From Lachnospiraceae bacterium (lineage in GTDB: Bacteria; Bacillota; Clostridia; Lachnospirales; Lachnospiraceae), in the NCBI GenBank assembly GCA_017514845.1, contig JAFWIM010000180.1:1-37175 (forward strand): a DNA stretch of 37,175 nucleotides, in the 5' to 3' direction. Below the pieces are notes generated by a model that was not told the DNA's origin, ran no database searches, and saw only the letters and a program-made list of their open reading frames with translations. This document shows, one piece after another, positions 1 through 8,685 of this stretch; positions within the stretch are counted from its first letter, which is position 1, and the number at the start of each line of letters is the position of its first letter. Position numbers and translations under genes: made by a program.

Positions 1-1292
1 CTACCAGTTTATCCTTGACCTCAGTCATGCGGATGAACCAGGATTCACGCGCATAGTAGATGAGCGGTGTGCCGCATCTCCAGCAGTGCGGATAGTCGTG
101 CTCGAACTTCGGAGCTGCCGCAAGAAGATTTCTTGCGCGGAGGTCCTTCAGGACTTCCGGATCGCAGCTGACTGCACCCTCAGCGATTTCCTTCTCGGTC
201 GGCTTGCAGCGCATTCCGGCAAATGGAGTCTCTGCCGTCATTCTTCCCTGCTCATCCACGAACTTGATGAACGGAAGGTCATAATTTCTGCCGATTCTGG
301 AGTCGTCTTCACCGAAAGCCGGAGCGATATGAACGATACCGGTACCGTCTGTCATCGTGACATACTCGTCTACTGTTACGAAGTGGGCCTTCTTGTGCTG
401 ATTTGCGGCAGCCTGTCCGGCGCACTCGTACAGCGGCTCGTACTCCATGTACTCGAGATCCTTACCGACGTATCTCTCAAGAATCTCCTTGCCCTCGCCG
501 AGAACTTTCTCGACCAGAGCTTCCGCCATAATATAGGTAAATTCTCCGTCAACGACCTTGACATAGCTCTCATGCGGGTTCACGCAGAGCGCGCAGTTGG
601 ACGGCAGTGTCCACGGTGTGGTCGTCCATGCGAGGAAATAGAAATCTCCGTCCTTAGCCTTGAAGCGAACGACAGCGGAGCGCTCCTTCAGAGCCTTGTA
701 ACCCTGGGCTACTTCGTGGGATGAAAGCGGAGTTCCGCAGCTCGGGCAGTACGGGACTACCTTGTAGCCCTTATACAGAAGACCCCTGTCAAAAATCTGC
801 TTCAGTGCCCACCATTCGGACTCGATGAAGTCATCGTGATACGTAACATATGGATTATCCATATCTGCCCAGAAACCGACGATGTCGGAGAACTCTCTCC
901 ACATTCCCTCATATTTCCAGACGGATTCCTTGCATTTTTCGATGAACGGCTCCACGCCATACTCTTCGATTGCTTCCTTGCCCTCGATACCGATGATCTT
1001 CTCGACTTCGATCTCGACCGGAAGTCCGTGTGTGTCCCAACCCGCTTTTCTCGGGACAAGCTCCCCCTTCATGGTATGGTAGCGCGGGATCATATCCTTG
1101 ATGACGCGCGTTAAAACGTGGCCGATGTGCGGCTTGCCGTTGGCTGTCGGAGGTCCGTCGAAAAACATATAGGTCGGACATCCTTCTCTCTGCTTGATGC
1201 TCTTCCGGAAGATGTCGTTATCTTTCCAGAATTTGGCGGTCTCTTTCTCCCGCTCGACAAAATTCATGTCTGTGTCAACTTTTTTATACATG
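1..1292 (-). CDS. ileS: Isoleucyl-tRNA synthetase, N-terminal part (runs off left edge)
   Basis: Charges tRNA-Ile with isoleucine in the cytoplasm. About 430 codons are visible, open to the window edge, so the C-terminal part (KMSKS region and anticodon-binding domain) is missing. The class I signature is clear: the FFDGPPTANGKPHIGH stretch near residues 43-58 contains the HIGH motif (55-58), followed by typical IleS segments such as GWDTHGLPVE, and the editing-domain stretches TTPWTLPSN and GIVHIAPAFGEDD. The ATG at 1290-1292 is preceded by GGAG about 8 nt upstream. A consensus sigma-A promoter lies only about 45-75 nt upstream and no T-box is present. The product resembles the eukaryote-like IleS subtype found in many Clostridia (inferred from memory of the family). 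Function is certain; subtype is less so. Confidence 0.96.
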
Positions 1293-1336
1293 CTCTTGGC
1301 TCCTTTTCTCGTCAGGTTTGCCCTATACAAAACGCT

Positions 1337-1366
1337 ATTATACGTTGAAGCGCTGTTGCTTGTCAA
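1337..1366 (-). promoter_or_regulatory. Sigma-A promoter of ileS
   Basis: On the minus strand a perfect TTGACA (1361-1366) and a perfect TATAAT (1337-1342) are separated by 18 bp. The predicted transcription start is near 1330, giving a leader of only about 40 nt before the ileS ATG, too short for a T-box. Confidence 0.85.
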
Positions 1367-1451
1367 GGGTCGAGAATAAGTGCCCGTTTCTATCACAGTT
1401 AAGGCAGGCTGTTCCGAGGTCCCTGGACCGGCAGCTCGCATCATCATCCAT

Positions 1452-1485
1452 AAAAAGAAGGCCGCCACACTGTTGTGTGACAGCC
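1452..1485 (-). terminator. Rho-independent terminator of the multi-domain hydrolase gene
   Basis: An 11-bp stem (1460-1470 with 1475-1485, including G-U pairs) and a 4-nt loop are followed on the minus strand by a TTC-TTTTT tract (1452-1459). It lies about 32 nt past the stop codon of the gene ending at 1518. Confidence 0.85.
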
Positions 1486-1517
1486 CATTATTACTTCTTT
1501 CGTATCAGCGGAACTGT

Positions 1518-4271
1518 TTAGAAGTACCAGTTCGCCCCTATCTGAATGTAGTCGCCCGTCCGGTTCGAACTTCTGAAATTAAGGTAGGTATTATTTCTGA
1601 TTCCCTTGGTCAGGCAGTCCTCGACGGCCTTTTTGACGTCATCCGGAACGTTGCCTCCCAGTCGTCTCTGCCACAGCGATGGGTCGGAGACCTTCGGTGA
1701 GTAGCAGTACTGTCCGTCAGCTGTGAGCTGTGCAAGCGCTGTCGTCCCGTACCCGCCGTAGTTGGCGTCCGCGCGGTTCATGGCCGAGCTGATTACAGCG
1801 AGAGCTCCCTCGTAGCTCTGGTCATCCTCCTGAGCGACGATAGCCCAGATGAGTTCGAGCTCCTCCTGCGTGTAGGAGGAATCGTCCTTGGCCGATGTTC
1901 CGGTGATTGCTATGGAGTCATATCTGGTCAGAGAGTACTTCTCAATGATCCTGCGGATCGAATCCTGATATGTCGGATCCGTTGCATAGCCCTTGAGTCC
2001 AACGTCAATGACTGTGTCCACATTCTTCTCGCCCTTGAGTTCAGGATGCATTCCGATCCTGAATGCCGCAAAGTCTGCGATGCAGGCCTCAATGTCCTCG
2101 TACGTTCTCATCGACTCCGTACCGTAGACATCCTGTGTTCCATCCCACTGCGGGACCGTTCGGAGAGCGGCAATGCCGGTCCACGGACTTATCCACCGAT
2201 CATTAAGGAGCTCTTCATTCATGCCCAAAACATTATTATCCTCCGGCTGAATGCCCCCGTAGGATGCGCCTGCAAATGATACCCAGCCCGACTCCTGAAT
2301 TACCTGCGCAATCAGGACTGATCTCAGGAACCCGTACTGCTCGTAAGCTCTTGTAGATGACACGGCGATCGACTCTATGATCTGCATCTGCGCCGCCGTA
2401 TCGCCCTCGTAAGCTCTCTTTCCGAGCTCGACGAGCGAGCTCGCCTGCGTCGAGGACGTACTGTCGTCGGTGATAAATCGACATGCCCAGCACACTTTGT
2501 CGTAATTGAGATTCGACTCTATGATTCCGGTCGTAGATGATGACGCATGAATGACCTGGCCGTTGCCGATGTACATCATAACGTGGTAGACAACTCCGTC
2601 TCTCGCGTAGAAGACCAGATCGCCCGGAAGCGCGTCCTCGACGGCGATTTTAGTTCCCGCCTCTGCCTGCTCGTAAGAACATCTCGGAAGAGAGATACCG
2701 AAGGCCGCGTAGATCTGCTGGGTAAATCCTGAGCAGTCCGTTCCTTCTGTCAGCGATTCGCCGCCCCACACATAGGGATTGCCGAGGAACTGTCTCGCGT
2801 AGCTGATCATCGCCTGACGGTCCGCACTCGCTGTCGCTGAGATGTAATTGTAGGTCGTCGGTATATCGCGCACCGTCGTCATGGTGTAGCGGAAAGCTTT
2901 GTTGTTGGCCGGAGCGATCAGCTGCTTTGCAAGCTTCATTTTGCTCTCTCCGCCCTGGGAACTCACATATTCCTCAGCTTCTGTGCCTGTGACCAGATAC
3001 TCTCTCTGGACAAAGCCTCTGACCGTACCTGACTCGATGTAGACCCATTCCGGATCCGAATCATCAATGACGTAGCACAGGTTCTTACTGTAGAGAACAC
3101 CGACGATCTCGTTGTTCTTTCCTTTTCCTTCGCGGATATTCAGGAAATAATTGACATCGGCATACGCATATTCCTTGGCTATCTTCGTGAATCCGGCAAG
3201 CTCGGGGTTCACGATTTTGGCAAATGCCTGCGACGGCGTCCTTACCGTATAGGACTGTGTCGGAGCCGGCACGATCTGCGCGATCGGACTGTAGGTGACG
3301 GTTATGTTCGTATCAGCGGTGATCGTTCCCGATACAGAGCCTTTGTCAGGCGTATATCCTGCCACCGTCGGTGATGCGACATTATAAGCCGCACCCTTTT
3401 TCAGGGTTCCTACATATGTATCCGCGATACGTCCGCCTCCCTGACGCACATAAGATATGGTCAGTGTAAATTCTTTTTCCGCAGCTTTCGTTGCGGCAGT
3501 GGCGGTATAAGTGACTGTTACAGACTTGTCCGAGGCTCCCATCTTGCCTGTGACCGCTGCATGAGATGCCTTGTAACCTTTAATAGTCGGAGATTTGATG
3601 CTGTAGCTCTCACCGGCTTTATAATTGCCCCGGTATGTACTGGATGCAGACTTGCCGTTATCATACTTATAAATAATAGATAAAGTATAGGAAGTCTTCG
3701 CATTGCCTGAATCTGTCGCGCCCGGATCGGCCGGCACAGTGATATCGGATTCTTCCGAGTCGGCAATACCCGACTCATCCGTTATGCCGGAACTGTCTGT
3801 ATCAGTCGCTGTGCTGCTATCCGAATCAGTTGCGGTACTACTGTCTGTATCAGCTGCAGTACTGCTGTCTGTATCAACAACCGTACTGCTGTCCGCGGGA
3901 CTGTCCACACTGCTCATGCCGGGGTCATCTGCGGCAGATCCGTCTTCTGATTTAGTTTCTTCTTCTGGTGCGTCGTATCCGCCACCGCCCGTATCCCCTT
4001 CATCAGGCGGAGCTGATATTGTATTGTCACCACCGGAATTCTGACCGGAACTTCCATCCCCTTCGGAAGAACCCGTCTCATCGGTATCAGTCGTAACAGC
4101 GCTCGACGCGGACGGAGTGGTCGTGTGATAAGAGACCGCTGCCTGCTCCGAATCCTGCACATCCGCAACCGAAGACTCGGTTCCCGATGCGTACGCTGTC
4201 GACGGATTGACGAGAGACGTCATCATAACGCCGGCAAGAAGAAGACTCAATATCTGTTTTCTTCTGCTCAA
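1518..4271 (-). CDS. Secreted multi-domain peptidoglycan hydrolase (NlpC/P60, glucosaminidase, SleB-like)
   Basis: 917 aa. A signal peptide (about 1-29, ending TAYASG) is followed by a Ser/Asp/Thr-rich spacer (30-190) with DSSTATD-type repeats. Two MucBP-like repeats lie at about 194-257 and 267-330, an SH3-like domain at about 368-428, and an NlpC/P60 domain at about 485-600 with Cys513, His563 and His575 as likely catalytic residues. A glucosaminidase-like segment (about 640-785) carries QVIQESGW with candidate catalytic Glu660. A C-terminal SleB/CwlJ-like hydrolase domain (about 802-917) carries AQEDD with Glu815. Three different cutting activities on one wall protein suggest a role in daughter-cell separation or wall turnover; this is inferred. 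The start is TTG, with GGGGAGG 12 nt upstream and an in-frame stop shortly before it. Its NlpC/P60 module is paralogous to the one in the gene at 17361-18965. Confidence 0.9.
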   Translation of the reverse strand: MSRRKQILSLLLAGVMMTSLVNPSTAYASGTESSVADVQDSEQAAVSYHTTTPSASSAVTTDTDETGSSEGDGSSGQNSGGDNTISAPPDEGDTGGGGYDAPEEETKSEDGSAADDPGMSSVDSPADSSTVVDTDSSTAADTDSSTATDSDSSTATDTDSSGITDESGIADSEESDITVPADPGATDSGNAKTSYTLSIIYKYDNGKSASSTYRGNYKAGESYSIKSPTIKGYKASHAAVTGKMGASDKSVTVTYTATAATKAAEKEFTLTISYVRQGGGRIADTYVGTLKKGAAYNVASPTVAGYTPDKGSVSGTITADTNITVTYSPIAQIVPAPTQSYTVRTPSQAFAKIVNPELAGFTKIAKEYAYADVNYFLNIREGKGKNNEIVGVLYSKNLCYVIDDSDPEWVYIESGTVRGFVQREYLVTGTEAEEYVSSQGGESKMKLAKQLIAPANNKAFRYTMTTVRDIPTTYNYISATASADRQAMISYARQFLGNPYVWGGESLTEGTDCSGFTQQIYAAFGISLPRCSYEQAEAGTKIAVEDALPGDLVFYARDGVVYHVMMYIGNGQVIHASSSTTGIIESNLNYDKVCWACRFITDDSTSSTQASSLVELGKRAYEGDTAAQMQIIESIAVSSTRAYEQYGFLRSVLIAQVIQESGWVSFAGASYGGIQPEDNNVLGMNEELLNDRWISPWTGIAALRTVPQWDGTQDVYGTESMRTYEDIEACIADFAAFRIGMHPELKGEKNVDTVIDVGLKGYATDPTYQDSIRRIIEKYSLTRYDSIAITGTSAKDDSSYTQEELELIWAIVAQEDDQSYEGALAVISSAMNRADANYGGYGTTALAQLTADGQYCYSPKVSDPSLWQRRLGGNVPDDVKKAVEDCLTKGIRNNTYLNFRSSNRTGDYIQIGANWYF
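3780..3905 (-). repeat. In-frame Ser/Asp/Thr minisatellite in the hydrolase gene
   Basis: Degenerate 24-bp units encode repeated D-S/T-D-S-S-T-A-T type octads (residues about 123-160). This is a surface-protein spacer and a possible length-variation tract. Confidence 0.7.
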
Positions 4272-4367
4272 TTTCTGTTGTTACCTCCCCGTAATATGCT
4301 CGCAAATGTTATTTTCACGCCAGTTTGGGGTCAGGGCACACTTTCCCCTCAGAGTCATACACTGTAA

Positions 4368-4396
4368 ATTATAGCATCCATTTTTTCAAATGTCAT
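4368..4396 (-). promoter_or_regulatory. Sigma-A promoter of the multi-domain hydrolase gene
   Basis: The minus strand shows ATGACA (4391-4396), a 17-bp spacer and a perfect TATAAT (4368-4373). The leader to the TTG start is about 90 nt. Confidence 0.75.
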
Positions 4397-4439
4397 TATT
4401 CATACGCCGAATAATTGTGATCGTTGTGTGAAAATTTCT

Positions 4440-5387
4440 TTATTTTCCCTTTTTATGTCGTCTCTCCCGAATCGCGTCCTGCTTGTTCCGTATTTTCTCA
4501 GCATCGCCCTCGCTTATCATTTTTGTCGTCTTAATGACAAAAATTTTGCCTGAAACAGCCTTTCGAAGGCGCACCTTGCTCTTAATATATCCGTGATCCG
4601 GGCAGAACCCTACCGCAAAGTGGTTGCGACCGTTGTCTGAGAACCATTTGACTTTTCTTTTTGCGTTCTTATGGCAGACAAAACAGCGAAGCGCGGTGAT
4701 TTCCCGATCCTCCATAGCCGCTTCCTTTGTCGAGAACTCTCTGGAAATGAATTTTTCATACGTCCTGTATCTAATCAGGATCTGCTCCGCCTTCGTCTTC
4801 GGCGTGCGGTATGTATCAATGGAAAAATCCTCCTGTATCACTTCATCGGGGATCATGCTCAGGATCCTTGCCGTGTATACCGCGTCATCGAGAGCCTGAT
4901 GGAACTCGCCGTTGTCCTCAACATGAAGGAAATCAGCGGCATACTCCAGCGATCTCCTGTCTTTCCGAGTCTCATAAGCAATTGCGAAAAGCTTCTGTAC
5001 GTCCTCGTAAATGAGCGGACCTTCAACGAGTCCCCTCATATAATAAAAATCAAGATTGCGCTGCAGTTCAGTCAGATCCAGCGTTCCCCAGGTACAGAAT
5101 CTATAGTCGCTTCCGCACCATTTAAAAAAAGCCTCCGCGGCTTCCGGGAACAGAATTCCCTCCTTCTCAAGTTCTTCCAGTGAGACGGCTATGACCTCCC
5201 GGGTCCTGAAATGGATCCTGCGGTAGACGACCGGCTTTACGAGCTGATGGAAGGTGTCAATGATCTCCTTCTTTTCATTCATTTTGACTGCGCCGAATTC
5301 GATGATCTCAAACGGCAGTTTTTCATTTTCGCGGTCCTTTCCATAGGGACACTGGTTCCACTCGAGGTCAAGAACAATATAATTCAT
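4440..5387 (-). CDS. DEDDh-family 3'-5' exonuclease (DnaQ-like/KapD-like)
   Basis: 315 aa. The exonuclease fold occupies about residues 1-185 with all expected metal ligands: DLE (Asp7, Glu9), Asp104 in GTLDLTEL, and HxAxxD (His163, Asp168), which places it in the DEDDh subgroup. The C-terminal 130 residues are basic and carry a CFVCHKN...C..H pattern that may bind zinc. I chose the ATG at 5385-5387 rather than the longer frame beginning at 5459, because GGAG lies 6 nt upstream and the exonuclease motif begins immediately. The substrate cannot be told: RNA trimming, DNA proofreading, or a KapD-like regulatory role are all possible. It is transcribed alone, with family-1 repeat copy 1 just upstream. 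Confidence 0.85.
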   Translation of the reverse strand: MNYIVLDLEWNQCPYGKDRENEKLPFEIIEFGAVKMNEKKEIIDTFHQLVKPVVYRRIHFRTREVIAVSLEELEKEGILFPEAAEAFFKWCGSDYRFCTWGTLDLTELQRNLDFYYMRGLVEGPLIYEDVQKLFAIAYETRKDRRSLEYAADFLHVEDNGEFHQALDDAVYTARILSMIPDEVIQEDFSIDTYRTPKTKAEQILIRYRTYEKFISREFSTKEAAMEDREITALRCFVCHKNAKRKVKWFSDNGRNHFAVGFCPDHGYIKSKVRLRKAVSGKIFVIKTTKMISEGDAEKIRNKQDAIRERRHKKGK

Positions 5388-5448
5388 GGGAATCTCCGAT
5401 TCATGTGACTTAATCCCTTGCTCACGCTGTTGCAAAGATAATATGAAT

Positions 5449-5477
5449 AGAATAATCAAAATCGCCCCGGATGTCCA
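5449..5477 (-). promoter_or_regulatory. Probable promoter of the exonuclease gene
   Basis: The minus strand shows TGGACA (5472-5477), a 17-bp spacer and TATTCT (5449-5454), about 60 nt upstream of the chosen start. It lies between family-1 repeat copy 1 and the gene. Confidence 0.5.
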
Positions 5478-5520
5478 GTGTACAGAACAATCTTTTACTT
5501 AGAACTACATAAGAAAGCAG

Positions 5521-5712
5521 CAGTTCAGACAGGCTGTTCATGAACTTCGTTAACGGCGCAAAGCATCCATCTTCGTGAGAAAAACATTGCAGGTCCGACC
5601 GAGAGATCAGCAATGCATATGCATTGCTAAGCTCGCAGAGAAGGACCTGCGTTTTTCGATGAAGATTATGTTTGCGCCGGATTCGGAGCATCGATACAGC
5701 CTGTCTGAACTG
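5521..5712 (-). repeat. Family-1 nested inverted repeat, copy 1
   Basis: Terminal arms of 16 bp (5521-5536 and 5697-5712) are perfect inverted repeats. A second stem (about 5555-5575 with 5657-5678) starts GGCGCAAA / TTTGCGCC. A third stem joins 5589-5596 (GCAGGTCC) to 5643-5650, extended by GAAAAAC/GTTTTTC with a 3-nt ATT bulge. The apex is a perfect 20-bp palindrome (5609-5628). The whole can fold into one long hairpin. It lies between the SLH-gene terminator and the exonuclease promoter. ORFs that can be read through it are by-products of the repeat, since the same peptide fragments recur in the other copies. Confidence 0.85.
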
Positions 5713-5726
5713 TCGCCATGAGAAAA

Positions 5727-5757
5727 GCAGGGCTGACGCATCAAGCGTCAGCCCTGC
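5727..5757 (-). terminator. Terminator of the SLH surface-protein gene
   Basis: A perfect 13-bp stem (5727-5739 with 5745-5757) has a 5-nt loop and is followed on the minus strand by TTTTCTC. It lies 27 nt past the stop codon at 5784. Confidence 0.85.
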
Positions 5758-5783
5758 TGCACACCCCTTTTGATCCCGGCAGA

Positions 5784-8315
5784 TTATCTTGCCCGATAGA
5801 GGAATGTCACGATCTGCCCTCTCGAGCAGTTCTCATCAACACCGAACATCCCTTTCAATTTTCCCGATGTAAAGCCCGTCGTTATCTTTTTCTGATAGCC
5901 CCAGAGTACCGCGTTATAGAAGACATGGTTCTTCGGGACATCCGGGAACGGTGCCTTAGCTACTGCCTTGGGTGCCGGCTTGTTCTTGAGCCTCCAGAGG
6001 AACATCATGCATTCACCGCGTGTCACATTTCGGTTGACACCGAATGTTCCATCTGAATAGCCCTTGGTGATGCCCTTCTGAGAGCCCCAGAGGATTGCCT
6101 TGTAGAAGGTATGTGTTTTCGGTACATCCTTGAACGGAGATTTTGAGACCGCCTTCGGTTCCTTCTTTCCTGCATACCTCCAGAGGAACATCATCATTTC
6201 GCCGCGTGTACAGTTCTTGTCAATTCCGAATGTGCCGTCCGGATACCCTTTGGTGATGCCTGCATCAGCCGCCCAGTAGATAGCCTTATAATATGCGTGT
6301 TTCGGATTCTGAACGTCCGAGAATCCTGCGGATGGCTTGGGCGTCGGAGTAGGTGTCGGCGGCAGTGCCCACTCAGCGGTGATTGTCAGAGGGAACATTC
6401 CTGACTCGTCAACATATGTCCCGGAAGAATCCTTTTTGACAGAAAGCGATTTAAGTTTTGTATCCATCGCGCTCGTCCAGACACTGCTGCCCTTCCAGGT
6501 AGAGGAGATCGTCCACCCCTTAAATGTATACCCATTCCTCGTCGGGTTCGCAGGCACATAGAACCTGCCGTTCTCCGACTCGTTCAGGGATACCGGTCCT
6601 GACCCGTTATTCAGATCATACATTGCGCCATACACGATTTCTCCGGTAACGTTCCTGACTTCGCACGGTTTGCTCGGCCAGAAGAATTGCAGCTGCACCA
6701 CTTGAATATCCGCATCGTTCCCGATACTCAAAGTGCCGCCGATCGTCACCTTGTATGCCACAAACAATCCGTTTACAGTGAGCTCGCAGTCCTCTGTAAG
6801 CACATCTGACGTGCTGATGAAGCAATCTGTTGTGAAGGAGACGTCCGAATTTATATAGACACTCTCATCGAGATTGAGGACGACTTTGCCGGTCGTATCC
6901 ATCGAGTCCTCGATAACGAAGAACTGCGGCTCCGGCTCTTCTTCCGGCTCTTCGTCAAAGGGTTTCTGCAGAGTCAGCCTGAATCCGTCGATTTCAGGTT
7001 TTGTGCTCAGCTGTTTCATCTCCGCCGAGTCGAATACGGATACCAGGACCTTGATACCGCAGTCCGGATTAAGAGAAGCTTTAATCTGAGAGGCGACATC
7101 CTGTCTTGCCGTAAGGCTGCCTTCTTCACTTGCCATGGCCACAGGTCCTGTCACGATAAATCCATCGCCCAATACGGTGCCGGAATTTCCGTACCACACA
7201 TGGTTCACCCCATCAGGGTCCTGATAGCTGCCGACGCTGAATAGACCGTTCATCGTGAGCTTTCCTACATCGTCATTAAAAATCGCTGTGCCGAACCGGC
7301 TGACCAGATTTCCTCCCGGTTCCACGGTGAGCTCACCCCTGTTATGGCAGTCAAATCCCTGGGTCGTTGCCAGCGTGGCATCAGTCTCAACAATCGCCGC
7401 GCCGCCGCTTTCGATGTAAAACGATGCGGTGCAGTCTCCGCCCTGAGCCACCGTAAGCCTTCTGCCGGCAGGTATGTAGAGCGTTCCTCTTGTATCAAAC
7501 TCCGGTCCTTCACTGACCGTGATATCGGCTTCCAGATACGCGCCCTTTTTGTGGGCAGGGCCCGCCAGCTGTTCCATCTCTTCATAGGAGTGAACTTTGG
7601 CGAGGACCCGGACATCATTTTCATCGCCCACTACAGAAAGTACCTGATCTAACGCGGCAAGGCTGTCCTCAAAGCTGCCATCGTCTTCGTGATAGAAGAT
7701 ATCTCCGATGACAACAAATCCCTCACCCTCAAGTGAGCCTTCATTTCCGATCCACATGTGTCTTGTGCCGTTTGGCTCCTTATAGCCGTTGCAGAAAAAC
7801 ACACCGTCGAGCTGCATATATCCGTCGGCGGCATTAACAATGGAGGCACCCATCTGGCTCTGTATCACCGCATCAGGCTCCACAATCAGCTGACCGTGGT
7901 TGACGCAGTCATCGCCCATTGTCGTATAGAGCCTGCCGCCGGATTTTACGATGACCTTGCCGCCCTGCTCGATCTGGAACGACACCTCCACCAGTCCGCC
8001 ATCCTCAATAGTCAGTGTCCTGCCGGAAGGGATCCTGAGGAACCCTCTTGATTCAATCTTCTGTCCGCCAACGATCGTGATGTCTGCCGCCAGCCGGGCG
8101 ACATCGATCCAGACGATATTATTTTCATCCGGTTCTTCCTCGTTGTGGCTGAGCGCCTCTTTCATTTCCTTATATGTCGTCACATCTACCGGATCTGCGG
8201 GCAGCCACTTTGTATTTTCATCCGGCTCACCTGCCAGGACCGTGCACGGCTTCAAACAGATGAACAGCATGAGTGCTGCCATAAGGCATATTAGCGGATA
8301 CAGCATTTTCTTCAT
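5784..8315 (-). CDS. Large secreted SLH-domain surface protein
   Basis: 843 aa. A signal peptide occupies residues 1 to about 29 (MKKMLYPLICLMAALMLF). A long region (about 30-530) is rich in beta-strand and glycine, with two similar halves containing IPSGRTLTIEDGG / IPAGRRLTVAQGG and WIGNEGSLEGEGFVV / WYGNSGTVLGDGFIV, suggesting a duplicated beta-solenoid-like unit. A segment resembling Listeria-Bacteroides repeat units (GYTFKGWTI, about 590-605) follows, then a Pro/Thr linker and three SLH motifs (about 662-843). SLH domains normally attach proteins to wall-linked polymers, so this is probably anchored non-covalently outside the cell. The ATG at 8313-8315 was chosen over one seven codons upstream because GGTGG lies 8 nt before it. 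The ligand or substrate is unknown. Confidence 0.85.
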   Translation of the reverse strand: MKKMLYPLICLMAALMLFICLKPCTVLAGEPDENTKWLPADPVDVTTYKEMKEALSHNEEEPDENNIVWIDVARLAADITIVGGQKIESRGFLRIPSGRTLTIEDGGLVEVSFQIEQGGKVIVKSGGRLYTTMGDDCVNHGQLIVEPDAVIQSQMGASIVNAADGYMQLDGVFFCNGYKEPNGTRHMWIGNEGSLEGEGFVVIGDIFYHEDDGSFEDSLAALDQVLSVVGDENDVRVLAKVHSYEEMEQLAGPAHKKGAYLEADITVSEGPEFDTRGTLYIPAGRRLTVAQGGDCTASFYIESGGAAIVETDATLATTQGFDCHNRGELTVEPGGNLVSRFGTAIFNDDVGKLTMNGLFSVGSYQDPDGVNHVWYGNSGTVLGDGFIVTGPVAMASEEGSLTARQDVASQIKASLNPDCGIKVLVSVFDSAEMKQLSTKPEIDGFRLTLQKPFDEEPEEEPEPQFFVIEDSMDTTGKVVLNLDESVYINSDVSFTTDCFISTSDVLTEDCELTVNGLFVAYKVTIGGTLSIGNDADIQVVQLQFFWPSKPCEVRNVTGEIVYGAMYDLNNGSGPVSLNESENGRFYVPANPTRNGYTFKGWTISSTWKGSSVWTSAMDTKLKSLSVKKDSSGTYVDESGMFPLTITAEWALPPTPTPTPKPSAGFSDVQNPKHAYYKAIYWAADAGITKGYPDGTFGIDKNCTRGEMMMFLWRYAGKKEPKAVSKSPFKDVPKTHTFYKAILWGSQKGITKGYSDGTFGVNRNVTRGECMMFLWRLKNKPAPKAVAKAPFPDVPKNHVFYNAVLWGYQKKITTGFTSGKLKGMFGVDENCSRGQIVTFLYRAR

Positions 8316-8452
8316 GTTGATAACCACCTTTCCCATTTATAGTTTAGATATTTCGGACACTTCCCTCACGCAGGCACGGTTGCGATTTAAACCGGCCGGA
8401 TATAGGCGCTTGGGCAACTTTAGATACTTAATTAATCATATCGTTTTAAGGC

Positions 8453-8479
8453 AAAAAAAAGGTGTGCACAAAGCACACC
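8453..8479 (-). terminator. Terminator of the HTH-kinase unit
   Basis: A 7-bp perfect stem (GGTGTGC, 8461-8467, with 8473-8479) has a 5-nt loop and is followed on the minus strand by eight Ts. It is about 200 nt past the kinase stop codon, so family-1 copy 2 is inside the transcript. Confidence 0.85.
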
Positions 8480-8561
8480 ATAGCTAAATCTAAAATCCTT
8501 CTTTGCGATATCCGGTAGTTTTTCCTCAGACGCGACATTTCTGCAAATGTACTCTCAATGC

Positions 8562-8671
8562 GTAACAGTACAGACAGGCTGCATCTAACAGTTCGTTCCC
8601 CGGCAGCAAAGCATCCATCTTCGGTAGATGCGCATTGTAAGTCCTTCTCTGCAGCCTGTCTGAACTGTTGC
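8562..8671 (-). repeat. Family-1 nested inverted repeat, copy 2 (short form)
   Basis: Terminal arms of 17 bp (8566-8582 and 8651-8667, one mismatch) match copies 1 and 3. The conserved core GCAAAGCATCCATCTTCG is kept (8605-8623), but the long inner stems are reduced to a short hairpin. It sits in the 3' untranslated region between the kinase stop (8686) and the terminator (8453-8479). Confidence 0.8.
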
Positions 8672-8685
8672 CTCAAAGCAGTTAG

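Noticed and set aside
1293..1517. T-box leader of ileS
   Set aside because: No T-box consensus is seen on the minus strand, and the promoter is too close to the start codon.
5422..5691. 89-codon open frame across family-1 copy 1
   Set aside because: It lies wholly within the inverted-repeat element and the exonuclease promoter. Related peptide fragments (EDGCFA) in the other copies follow from the repeat itself, and the frames diverge elsewhere; no ribosome binding site is present.
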